A stretch of 6,925 nucleotides of DNA from Chitinophagaceae bacterium (GTDB taxonomy: Bacteria; Bacteroidota; Bacteroidia; Chitinophagales; Chitinophagaceae), in contig JAGNOY010000106.1 in assembly GCA_017989935.1 (NCBI GenBank), positions 1 to 6,925 on the forward strand. Direction: 5' to 3'. This document shows positions 1 through 6,065 of the stretch, piece by piece. Position 1 is the stretch's first letter; every line of letters starts with the position of its first letter. The position numbers were made by a program, and so were the translations under genes. The notes under the pieces were generated by a model, which was not told the origin of the DNA, did not search any database, and saw only the letters and a program-made list of their open reading frames with translations.

Positions 1-25
1 CTATCATACTTTCAAACAGCGATTT

Positions 26-80
26 AAATATTGGTTATTTAATTAATTTGTAATTAAAAAACTACAAAAAATATTGGTTA
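26..80. repeat. 12-nt direct repeats flanking an AT-only hairpin
   Basis: AAATATTGGTTA occurs at 26-37 and again at 69-80. Between them is a perfect 8-bp inverted repeat, TTTAATTA (38-45) and TAATTAAA (51-58), with a 5-nt loop. This is read directly from the sequence. The stem contains only A and T, and no U-tract follows it on either strand, so it is a poor intrinsic terminator. It could be a regulator binding site or part of a promoter for a gene left of the window, or chance in an AT-rich spacer. No function is assigned. Confidence 0.45.
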
Positions 81-160
81 GAAATGGCAAACTTCTTTCA
101 AACCATTGATTACCACCAATTTTACTTTTTGAAAAGCTGTTGTTTACATTATAAAATTGA

Positions 161-178
161 TTGTCATTTCTATGACAA
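161..178 (-). terminator. Weak hairpin just after the secreted-protein stop
   Basis: TTGTCAT (161-167) and ATGACAA (172-178) form a perfect 7-bp stem with a 4-nt loop. It begins about 5 nt beyond the stop codon of the minus-strand gene 184-1140, where a transcript end would be expected. The sequence after the stem on the minus strand (TCAATTTTATAATG) is T-rich but not a clean U-tract, so this is only a weak candidate terminator for the tig transcript. Confidence 0.25.
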
Positions 179-183
179 ATCTA

Positions 184-1140
184 CTAGTTTAAAAAATCAT
201 TTACTTTGGGATTTAACTTCAACTTATCTGTTGAATAAGGAGTTTTTGTACTGTAAACCCATTCTACTAACCTATTTTCCCTATCAGCTCGAACTAGATT
301 TTCTTTATCGAGTTTTCTATATAATTCTGATAACAAATTCCCCTCTTTATCATAAAAAAATTGAACCTGAAAAGGATAGACAATTTTATGCTGATGATTT
401 GATTTTACTTTACTTGAACAAACTAAAGAAGTCAACTTCTTACTTAACAAACGATCGGAATACTCAAACTTTTCAATTATCGTATCCTTAGGAAAAGAAG
501 ACTCCATGGTTTGAACCCGAATGACATCTCTCCCTTTTAATTCAATCTTACGCTGATTTTTACTTAACTCTTGTCCTGATTGATTGTAAACAACTTCCTT
601 TTCAACAACTAAATTCTTTGTATACAAATAGTTGACTTCTTTTTCTAATGTCAATTGATTAATCATCCGATAATATAAAGATTGCTTCAAGGTATCTTGC
701 TGATATTTATAATTTTTCTTTTCAACTAAACTAAACTTTTCGGTATAGCGATCTTTACGCTGCAGGCTCACTTCTATGATATTAGCTTGCTTGTCAAGTT
801 GAATAAGAATTCTTTGACTTTGTATTTGTTGATTTTTACCTTCAATATCGTAACAATTCACTAAAATTTCAGTGGGATAATAGCTTAGCTCAAATTTTTT
901 ACTCTTCTGCCATTGCTTTTCTGATACATTCCAAGTAAACAAGGACTTTTCCTTCAAACGAAATTTATAATCAAACAAATAAATTTCTTTTGACAAAGGC
1001 TGCTTATTTACTGTATCCTTACCAATTAAAGCATATCGAATTACTGTATCAGGGGCATACAACTGATTTTGAGCCAATAAGCTAATAGGAAAACTTACTA
1101 TAATAACAAGTAAATAAACAAGTAAAACATAATTCTTCAT
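184..1140 (-). CDS. Secreted protein of unknown function, downstream of trigger factor
   Basis: This encodes 318 residues that I do not recognise as a named family. Residues 1-23 look like a Sec signal peptide: Lys at position 2, a hydrophobic core of Val, Leu and Ile, and a probable cut after LLA at 23, leaving a mature N-terminus Gln-Asn-Gln. The mature protein is rich in Lys, Glu, Gln and Tyr and seems built of short beta-strand segments. Several contain Tyr/Asp-Gly or Asn-Gly turns (for example VVYNQSGQEL near 183-192 and FFYDKEGNLL at 261-270), loosely like the YD or MORN-like repeats of exported Bacteroidota proteins. There is no lipobox, transmembrane helix beyond the signal, or catalytic motif. 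Cys99 and Cys241 are the only mature cysteines I noted. It lies 41 bp downstream of tig on the same strand and may be cotranscribed with it. A periplasmic or surface location is inferred from the signal peptide alone. Confidence 0.8.
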   Translation of the reverse strand: MKNYVLLVYLLVIIVSFPISLLAQNQLYAPDTVIRYALIGKDTVNKQPLSKEIYLFDYKFRLKEKSLFTWNVSEKQWQKSKKFELSYYPTEILVNCYDIEGKNQQIQSQRILIQLDKQANIIEVSLQRKDRYTEKFSLVEKKNYKYQQDTLKQSLYYRMINQLTLEKEVNYLYTKNLVVEKEVVYNQSGQELSKNQRKIELKGRDVIRVQTMESSFPKDTIIEKFEYSDRLLSKKLTSLVCSSKVKSNHQHKIVYPFQVQFFYDKEGNLLSELYRKLDKENLVRADRENRLVEWVYSTKTPYSTDKLKLNPKVNDFLN

Positions 1141-1145
1141 AAACC

Positions 1146-1153
1146 CAAAATTA
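1146..1153 (-). promoter_or_regulatory. Candidate Bacteroidota -7 element before the secreted-protein gene
   Basis: The minus strand reads TAATTTTG here, an exact match to the Bacteroidota -7 consensus TAnnTTTG, ending 5 nt before the ATG at 1140. No well-spaced TTTG -33 box is visible: the nearest TTG is about 25 nt upstream, overlapping the tig stop region. The spacing would imply a start site at or very near the ATG. It may be a weak internal promoter, or chance in an AT-rich spacer. Confidence 0.25.
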
Positions 1154-1181
1154 GTTAAATTCAGGTATTATGAAAACTCAA

Positions 1182-2567
1182 TTAATGATGATGATGATGA
1201 CTTGGCTGAACTTTCGCAAATTCCTCTACAGTTACTTCTGTCTCTTGCAGATTTAATTTTTGTTCAAGCACCCAGAAAATCTTATCAGTTTTAATTTTAT
1301 GATACAATTCATCTCTAAATTTAGGATCCGCCAATTGTTTCTTGATTAAAGGATCCATCCACTCAGGATCCATCGCTGGCATTTGACCATATTGACCAAA
1401 ATAACTCATCACCTGTGCTTTCCCAGCCTCTTCCAATTCGCTTTGGGTTACATCAATATCATACATCTCAGATAATTTATCTGTGATTAATTGCCAACGA
1501 AGTTGGTGATCGAAAGTACCCCATTCTTTATTCACCTCTTCTGGTGACTTATAGGTTTCTCCACCCACGCTCATCCATCTTTTCAAAAACTCTACTGGAA
1601 TTTGAATAGATGTTTCGTGAACTAATGACTCAAATATTTCATTGTGTAAAAATGTTCGTGCCTGAGTATCCCAATATTGCTGTATTTCAGCCTTCAATAC
1701 TTCTTTAAATTGTTCTTCAGTAGTGATTTCTCTACCAGCATAAATTTTTTCGAAAAATTCAGGACCAATTTCTGCTTTAGTTACCAAGCCTACTTTAGTA
1801 ATGCTTAATTTAAAAAATTTATCCTTTGAGCTTGCATCAGCAGGATCTAAAGACAAATCCTTTAAGATCGCTGGTAACAACTTTTCGTCAAAGGTGTCTT
1901 GTAAGTTAAATACCAATGAATCTCCATTTCTTTTACCCATCAATTGGGCTTGTAATCCAGCAGTAAAGTACTTCACTAACAAAGAGTTGTCTTTATGTAT
2001 ACCGCCTTCCACTAAATTCCCATCAGCATCACACTCATCAAAAATTACATTCAATACATTATCTTCACCAGTTACTGATTCAGGCTCGGTCATTTCACCA
2101 GCTTTATATTGCAGCTTTTCTAATTCTTCTTGCATAATTTCCTCAGTTACTTCTACTTTATACACTGGGAAAGTCTTGCTTCCTTCTAATAAAGGAATTT
2201 CAAACTCAGGACGTGTACCTATTTCAAATTCGAATACAAAATCTTGAGGATTATTGAGATCAAAATTATATTGAAGTTGTGTAGCACTCGGAATGGGTCT
2301 AGCAAAAATCTCAGCCTTTTTCTCCATTAAATGATTTTCGAGCTGAGTGCCTGCAACTTTCAACACTTCATCAGTAAATACTGATTGGCCATACATTTTA
2401 CGTATCATACCTACAGGCACCATCCCTTTTCTGAAACCCGGTATTGCAGCATTCTTGCTCAATTGCTTCAAGGCCTTATCTACACTAGGCAAATAATCTT
2501 CCTTAGTTAATTGTATCGTGATTTTATCGTGTTGTAGTCCAATATTCTCTTGTATTACATTTGCCAT
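1182..2567 (-). CDS. tig: Trigger factor (ribosome-associated chaperone), Bacteroidota type with His5 tail
   Basis: This encodes 461 residues. Trigger factor binds ribosomal protein L23 at the exit tunnel and shields nascent chains in the cytoplasm. The ribosome-binding signature is clear: IPGFRKGMVP at 42-51, matching the family's GFRxGxxP loop, followed by the usual helix through EVLK. Residues 1 to about 115 form the N-terminal domain. About 160-260 takes the place of the PPIase domain but is divergent from FKBP. About 270-450 is the helical C-terminal chaperone region. Overall length fits the family. I chose the ATG at 2567 (MANVIQENIG) over an in-frame TTG at 2603, whose 12 extra residues (Thr-rich) come from the AAC-repeat leader. 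No Shine-Dalgarno sequence is visible, as is usual in this phylum. The protein ends PSHHHHH, a native five-histidine tail encoded by five CAT codons. It lies between a tRNA-Leu terminator and a secreted-protein gene. Confidence 0.95.
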   Translation of the reverse strand: MANVIQENIGLQHDKITIQLTKEDYLPSVDKALKQLSKNAAIPGFRKGMVPVGMIRKMYGQSVFTDEVLKVAGTQLENHLMEKKAEIFARPIPSATQLQYNFDLNNPQDFVFEFEIGTRPEFEIPLLEGSKTFPVYKVEVTEEIMQEELEKLQYKAGEMTEPESVTGEDNVLNVIFDECDADGNLVEGGIHKDNSLLVKYFTAGLQAQLMGKRNGDSLVFNLQDTFDEKLLPAILKDLSLDPADASSKDKFFKLSITKVGLVTKAEIGPEFFEKIYAGREITTEEQFKEVLKAEIQQYWDTQARTFLHNEIFESLVHETSIQIPVEFLKRWMSVGGETYKSPEEVNKEWGTFDHQLRWQLITDKLSEMYDIDVTQSELEEAGKAQVMSYFGQYGQMPAMDPEWMDPLIKKQLADPKFRDELYHKIKTDKIFWVLEQKLNLQETEVTVEEFAKVQPSHHHHH

Positions 2568-2611
2568 GGTCTGTGTTGTTGTTGTTTTGCAGTTTAAGAA
2601 CAAATTTTATT

Positions 2612-2642
2612 AAAAAAAAGCCCACTCTTGTGGGCCTTTTTT
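2612..2642 (-). terminator. Rho-independent terminator after tRNA-Leu
   Basis: GCCCAC (2620-2625) and GTGGGC (2630-2635) form a 6-bp GC-rich stem with a 4-nt loop. On the minus strand the stem is followed by eight T (complement of A 2612-2619). The other flank carries T 2637-2642, so the structure is nearly symmetric and could work in both directions. It starts a few bases past the 3' end of tRNA-Leu and lies in the region upstream of tig, so it probably ends the tRNA transcript and separates it from tig. Confidence 0.88.
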
Positions 2643-2643
2643 G

Positions 2644-2723
2644 TGCGGGCGGAGGGACTCGAACCCCCATGTGTAAACACTAGATCCTAAGTCTAGCGCG
2701 TCTACCAATTTCGCCACGCCCGC
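2644..2723 (-). tRNA. tRNA-Leu (anticodon UAG)
   Basis: The minus strand folds into a complete class II tRNA of 80 nt. The acceptor stem GCGGGCG (from 2723) pairs with CGCCCGC, leaving discriminator A at 2644. The D-arm contains the GGTAGACGC seen in leucine tRNAs. The anticodon stem CTAGA/TCTAG holds the loop CTTAGGA, giving anticodon UAG (plus-strand 2687-2689), which reads CUN leucine codons. An 11-nt variable arm (TGTTTACACAT) is short for tRNA-Leu but present. The T-arm is GGGGG-TTCGAGT-CCCTC with one G-U pair. CCA is not encoded: the bases after the discriminator are C-A-A, so CCA must be added by the nucleotidyltransferase. Confidence 0.96.
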
Positions 2724-2734
2724 TAAAATAAAGG

Positions 2735-2764
2735 CGCAAAATCAGATTTTCCCTGATTTTTGCG
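2735..2764. other. Hairpin in the 5' leader of pre-tRNA-Leu
   Basis: CGCAAAATCAG (2735-2745) and CTGATTTTTGCG (2753-2764) are complementary except for one extra T in the right arm, giving an 11-bp stem with a single bulge and a 7-nt loop. The right arm begins 5 nt downstream, on the minus strand, of the predicted -7 element. A pre-tRNA started there would therefore carry this hairpin at or very near its 5' end, about 11 nt before the mature tRNA. It may protect the 5' end or shape RNase P processing; no function is proven. Confidence 0.65.
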
Positions 2765-2769
2765 GAGTG

Positions 2770-2802
2770 CAAATGTAGGGATATTACTTAGAATAAGCCA
2801 AA
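2770..2802 (-). promoter_or_regulatory. Bacteroidota-type promoter for tRNA-Leu
   Basis: On the minus strand TTTG (complement of 2799-2802) is followed after 21 nt by TACATTTG (complement of 2770-2777), an exact TAnnTTTG -7 element. This -33/-7 layout matches the primary sigma factor promoters described in Bacteroides and relatives. The expected start site is near 2760-2766, giving a leader of roughly 40 nt before tRNA-Leu. A small inverted repeat, AATCTT (2815-2820) with AAGATT (2824-2829), lies just upstream of the -33 box and is unexplained. Confidence 0.65.
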
Positions 2803-3115
2803 TATTATTGGAATAATCTTAAAAAGATTCTTTCGCAAATGAGTTTACTAAAGCTTTTTAATGCTTACAATTTTCCCTAAAATAACAAAGCTTTCAACAC
2901 AATTCTTTCCTTATTATTTTCTTCGATCTATAAAACAACACTTGACTTGTTGCTTCGTGGCAACGATTGTAGCGAATACCCCGCACCACGCTTGGCCTCT
3001 GCGTGGGAGGAGTAGTAGCGGAAAGCGTGTTCGCCACCCAAATAAAAAAAGATACACAGAAATGCTTAATTTTATTTTTATTCGTTACAACATGCACGCT
3101 TCACCCTTCAATAAA
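2778..3115. other. Intergenic region between tRNA-Leu and the membrane-protein gene
   Basis: This 338-bp divergent spacer holds the -33 part of the tRNA promoter at its left end, an AT-rich stretch (about 2803-2948), a structured GC-richer block (about 2949-3040), and an AT-rich run leading into the membrane-protein start. A plus-strand frame is open from 2861, but residues it would add (many Arg, Ser, His and Pro from the GC-rich block) do not look like a conserved domain or signal peptide. I saw no convincing TAnnTTTG box just before 3116. Confidence 0.6.
2949..3040. repeat. GC-rich structured intergenic element, possible dispersed repeat
   Basis: This block is clearly richer in G and C than its AT-rich flanks. 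It contains three nested or adjacent inverted repeats: GTTGC (2949-2953) with GCAAC (2960-2964); CCACGC (2986-2991) with GCGTGG (3001-3006) around a 9-nt loop; and outer arms GTGGC (2957-2961) with GCCAC (3033-3037). Bounded arms, internal hairpin and shifted composition suggest a small non-autonomous repeat of the intergenic type common in Bacteroidota. Only one copy is in the window, so its repetitive nature is inference from general familiarity with such elements. Confidence 0.4.
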
Positions 3116-3610
3116 ATGCAACAATCACCGAGGCTTAGTTACGAAATTTTGTCTGAAGACGAGTTGCATTTCTTGGAACAAAAAAAGAATAAACAACAAC
3201 AAATATTTAAAAAAATCACCCGAATTTGTTTGCTCATTCAACTCATCTTCCCCTTTCTTGTGAGCACGCAATATCCTAATTATGTGGATGAAATTTCTTC
3301 TATAGAACTATTTTATTTCTTTAGCGCCTTGCTCACAGTCTGCATTTTAGCCTTAACTATGTTTGGCACTTATATGTATTTGCTTTACAACTTGAAAAAA
3401 GATTTGAACCACAAAACCAAGCGTATCGAACATTGCGTCATTCAATCTAAAAAACGAATGCCTTTGAATGGGAGTGTCTATTTTTATATAAATAGTCCCA
3501 CTAAAATCAGTATAGAAGCCAATCTGCATGATTTTGATATGCTTGAAATTGGAGACGAAATCAATCTTGAATTTGCTCAATTCTCAGATGAATATTATGG
3601 CTATTATTAA
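3116..3610 (+). CDS. Small membrane protein of unknown function (two transmembrane helices)
   Basis: This encodes 164 residues from the ATG at 3116 (MQQSPRLSYE). I do not recognise a named family. A charged N-terminal segment rich in Glu, Lys and Gln (about 12-34) leads into two hydrophobic helices, about 35-51 and 65-91, joined by a short loop with Tyr, Asp and Glu. The C-terminal 70 residues are soluble: a basic stretch (94-114) and then a compact, probably beta-rich part ending in LEIGDEINLEF and an acidic Tyr-rich tail. By the positive-inside rule both ends are probably cytoplasmic. ATGs at 3092 and 3062 are in frame, and the frame is open back to 2861. I prefer 3116 because the start sits in an A-rich context (AATAAAATG) and upstream residues lack conserved character; 3092 is a fair alternative. 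The gene stands alone between two structured repeats. Confidence 0.7.
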   Translation: MQQSPRLSYEILSEDELHFLEQKKNKQQQIFKKITRICLLIQLIFPFLVSTQYPNYVDEISSIELFYFFSALLTVCILALTMFGTYMYLLYNLKKDLNHKTKRIEHCVIQSKKRMPLNGSVYFYINSPTKISIEANLHDFDMLEIGDEINLEFAQFSDEYYGYY

Positions 3611-3630
3611 ACAAATATGTTTCTCTTTTT

Positions 3631-3785
3631 GGGCGGCAGACAGGCTTAACGCTTCAAGTCCTCTTCCGAATCGGCTATTATGAGCCAACAAACATTCAAG
3701 TATCGCGAAGCCTCTCGGAATGCGGGCTTTCCACTCCAATCCTTGCCGCAATTCGTTTATTGCCTTATACCTTCAACTACTTTTT
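3631..3785. repeat. GC-richer intergenic block resembling a Bacteroidota dispersed repeat
   Basis: The 291-bp spacer between the membrane-protein stop and the symporter start holds a non-coding block with complementary 6-nt arms, GCGGCA (3633-3638) and TGCCGC (3744-3749). Inside are short inverted repeats, including GGCT/AGCC around ATTATG near 3672-3685 and a bulged GAAGCC/GGCTTTC pair around 3709-3731. The stretch GGGCTTTCCACTCCAATCC resembles a motif I associate with degenerate intergenic repeats in Bacteroidota; that is recollection, not a search result. No long reading frame crosses it. The remaining part up to 3901 is AT-rich and must hold the operon promoter, but no clean TAnnTTTG box is visible. 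Confidence 0.4.
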
Positions 3786-3901
3786 GTATGAGCCTACCCT
3801 ATCTAACAACTGAATATAATAATCTGCAACATTGTAACTGCATGATAAAATTTTAGATAAATATCTCCCGAATCAATTATTTTTACCCCTTTACAATTTA
3901 T

Positions 3902-5422
3902 ATGTCATCAGCAATCTTACTTTCTTTTGTGTTTGGCTATTTTGCCATCCTCCTACTAGTGGCCTACCTCACTTCGAGAAAAAGCGATAATGAATCCTTT
4001 TTTATTGGTAACCGCAATTCAAATTGGATGTTAGTTGCTTTTGGTATGATAGGCACCTCATTAAGTGGTGTAACTTTTGTAAGTGTACCTGGCACTGTGC
4101 TCAAAAATGGTTTTGCATACTTTCAACTTTCAATTGGTTACCTGCTTGGCTATATGGTCATTGCCTTTGTATTGCTTCCTTTATACTACCGTCTCAACTT
4201 AACAAGTATCTATAATTATCTGAGCTCACGGATGGGGATCAAAAGCTATAAAACTGGCGCGAGTTTTTTTATTTTAAGTCGAACCTTAGGTGCCACTGCC
4301 AGGCTCTACCTCGTTGTAAATATTTTACAGGGATTAATTCTCGAAAAAATGGGCGTACCTTTTTGGGTAACCACCCTCATTATTCTCGGCATGATACTTA
4401 TCTATACCTATGAAGGAGGCGTTAAAACTATCGTGTGGACTGATACTTTACAAACTGTTTGCATGCTTGCAGGGCTCGTAATATGCGTAATTTTCATATT
4501 AAATAAACTCAATTTAGGGATGGGCGACGCCATTGCCCAACTGAGTGAAAGAGGGTATAATAAAGTTTGGTTCACCGATCCAAACAGTAAATTATTTTTT
4601 GTCAAACAAATTCTTGCAGGAGCCTTTATTACCATCACCATGACAGGTATGGACCAAGAAATGATGCAAAAAAATATTAGTGTAAAAACACTTGGAGATA
4701 GTCAAAAAAATATGCTCACTTTGGCAATAACCATGTTAGGTGTAATTCTTTTATTTCTTTTCTTAGGCGGGTTGCTTTATTTATTTGCCGAAAGCAATGG
4801 CGCCTCTATGCATGCTATTATGGAAGGGGGTAAAGAAATTCAAGCTTTTGCCATTAACCAAACCAATGTTGGCAAGGATAATTTATTTCCAGCCATGGCA
4901 TTAAATTACATGCCGCAAGCCTTTAGCATCATTTTTATTATTGCCTTAATTAGCGCCCTATTTCCAAGTGCAGATGGCGCCATCACAGCACTCACTTCTA
5001 GTTTTTGTATCGACATATTAGGCATACAACAACGAAATGATTTGTCTGACCAGGCAAAAAAGAAAATGAGACAACGTGTACACTTGGTGTTTGCAGGCAT
5101 TTTTTTGATTGCTGTCTTGATCTTTAAAATGATCAATGAAGCAAGCATGATTGACATTATCTTAAAAATTGCAACTTATACCTATGGACCACTATTAGGT
5201 TTATTCACTTTTGGCATTCTTACAAAGCGTGTAGTTCAAGATAATATGACACCTTTTATTTGTATTGCAGCGCCGATAATTTCTTTTTTTGTGGATAAAT
5301 ACCAAAAAGAACTCTTTGGTCAATATGAGATCGGTAACGAACTTCTAATCTTCAACGGACTTTTAACTTTTTTACTCCTTTTTGTATTCTCTAAGAAAAA
5401 CAGCCCCCTTCGATTGAATTAA
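3902..5422 (+). CDS. Sodium:solute symporter (SSS/SLC5 family), substrate unknown
   Basis: This encodes 506 residues with about 13 hydrophobic helices along the whole length, the usual SSS size and LeuT-fold topology. It should couple inward Na+ flow to uptake of a small solute across the inner membrane. Family marks visible are GTSLSGVTFVSVPG (51-64) in the first core helix; YEGGVKTIVWTDTLQ (170-184), the typical GG...WTD.xQ segment; TGMDQEMMQKN (248-258); and the Na+-site helix with FPSADGAITALTSS (354-367). In that helix the Ser/Thr pair seen in PutP and SGLT is Pro355-Ser356. Sugars, organic acids, amino acids and nucleosides are all substrates in this family, and nothing here decides among them. 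It is the first gene of an apparent operon: its stop is one base from the methyltransferase start. The ATG at 3902 follows an AT-rich leader and directly begins the first helix. Confidence 0.93.
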   Translation: MSSAILLSFVFGYFAILLLVAYLTSRKSDNESFFIGNRNSNWMLVAFGMIGTSLSGVTFVSVPGTVLKNGFAYFQLSIGYLLGYMVIAFVLLPLYYRLNLTSIYNYLSSRMGIKSYKTGASFFILSRTLGATARLYLVVNILQGLILEKMGVPFWVTTLIILGMILIYTYEGGVKTIVWTDTLQTVCMLAGLVICVIFILNKLNLGMGDAIAQLSERGYNKVWFTDPNSKLFFVKQILAGAFITITMTGMDQEMMQKNISVKTLGDSQKNMLTLAITMLGVILLFLFLGGLLYLFAESNGASMHAIMEGGKEIQAFAINQTNVGKDNLFPAMALNYMPQAFSIIFIIALISALFPSADGAITALTSSFCIDILGIQQRNDLSDQAKKKMRQRVHLVFAGIFLIAVLIFKMINEASMIDIILKIATYTYGPLLGLFTFGILTKRVVQDNMTPFICIAAPIISFFVDKYQKELFGQYEIGNELLIFNGLLTFLLLFVFSKKNSPLRLN

Positions 5423-5423
5423 T

Positions 5424-6062
5424 ATGCATCAATTAACTTCTCAAGAAATACATACATATTGCGAATTGTTTTCTTCACCTGAGCCAGAGGCTTTACGTGA
5501 ATTAAATCGGCAAACTCATATTCAAACCGAGCAACCTATTATGCTATCAGGACATTTACAAGGCAGATTCCTGAGTTTTTTAAGTCACATGCTTCGTCCA
5601 ACATACATTTTAGAAATTGGTACGTTCACTGGTTATTCGGCCATTTGTTTAGCAGAAGGTCTTCAAGTTGACGGAAAACTATTTACCATTGATATTGATG
5701 AAGAACGAGCTGAATTAGCAAAGGAATATTTTAACAAATCAAATGTGCAGGATAAAATAAATTTGTTGCTTGGTAAAGCATCCGACATTATTCCTTCACT
5801 TCAATATCAATTTGACCTCGTGTTTATAGACGCAGACAAAACTAATTATTGTCAATATTTCGATCTAGTGATCGATAAAGTCAGACCGGGAGGAATTATT
5901 CTTGCGGACAATGTGCTTTATCATGGGGATGTGCTATTAAGCAACCCAGGTAAAAATGCAAAGGCCATGCAAGCCTACAATCAAAAATTGGCGCAAGATG
6001 CTAGAGTAGAAAATATACTTTTGCCCCTACGTGATGGCATCATGATGACAAGAAAAAAATAA
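5424..6062 (+). CDS. SAM-dependent O-methyltransferase, class I (COMT/CCoAOMT-like, COG4122 type)
   Basis: This encodes 212 residues, a normal length for the small cation-dependent O-methyltransferases of bacteria (YrrM-like). It should transfer a methyl group from S-adenosylmethionine to a hydroxyl, often of a catechol-like compound, in the cytoplasm; the substrate is unknown. Motif I is ILEIGTFTGYSA (62-73). The acidic residue that usually holds the SAM ribose is Asp90 or Asp92 in FTIDIDEE. The metal site is well preserved: FIDADK (134-139), giving Asp136 and Lys139, and LADNVLYHG (160-168), giving Asp162 and Asn163. These correspond to the metal-binding Asp, Asp and Asn of plant and bacterial homologues. 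The ending PLRDGIMMTRK is typical of the last strands of the fold. The ATG lies one base after the symporter stop and the next gene begins three bases after its stop, so translation is probably coupled. Confidence 0.93.
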   Translation: MHQLTSQEIHTYCELFSSPEPEALRELNRQTHIQTEQPIMLSGHLQGRFLSFLSHMLRPTYILEIGTFTGYSAICLAEGLQVDGKLFTIDIDEERAELAKEYFNKSNVQDKINLLLGKASDIIPSLQYQFDLVFIDADKTNYCQYFDLVIDKVRPGGIILADNVLYHGDVLLSNPGKNAKAMQAYNQKLAQDARVENILLPLRDGIMMTRKK

Positions 6063-6065
6063 AAT

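Noticed and set aside
84..491. Plus-strand open frame of 135 codons
   Set aside because: Three quarters of it is antisense to the secreted-protein gene, which has a clear signal peptide and normal protein composition. The product has no recognisable domain or motif and is rich in Leu, Tyr and Phe, as expected from AT-rich antisense.
1182..1203. His tail as an artificial affinity tag or vector contamination
   Set aside because: The coding sequence runs on into natural AT-rich spacer and a downstream gene, with no vector-like sequence. All five codons are CAT just before the native TAA.
1801..2247. Plus-strand open frame inside trigger factor
   Set aside because: It is entirely antisense to well-supported tig coding sequence; its Ser/Asn-rich product is a shadow.
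2568..2603. In-frame TTG start giving trigger factor 12 extra residues
   Set aside because: The added residues come from an AAC-repeat leader, while MANVIQENIG at 2567 is a natural N-terminus for the family.
2644..2723. tRNA-Leu as an integration site for a mobile element
   Set aside because: No integrase is present and no repeat of the tRNA 3' end is found elsewhere in the window. The tRNA 3' end faces trigger factor, a housekeeping gene, through an intact terminator.
2861..3115. Long N-terminal extension of the two-helix membrane protein
   Set aside because: The extension is translated from an AT-rich spacer and a GC-rich structured block. It shows no conserved character, so a start at 3116 (or 3092) is preferred.
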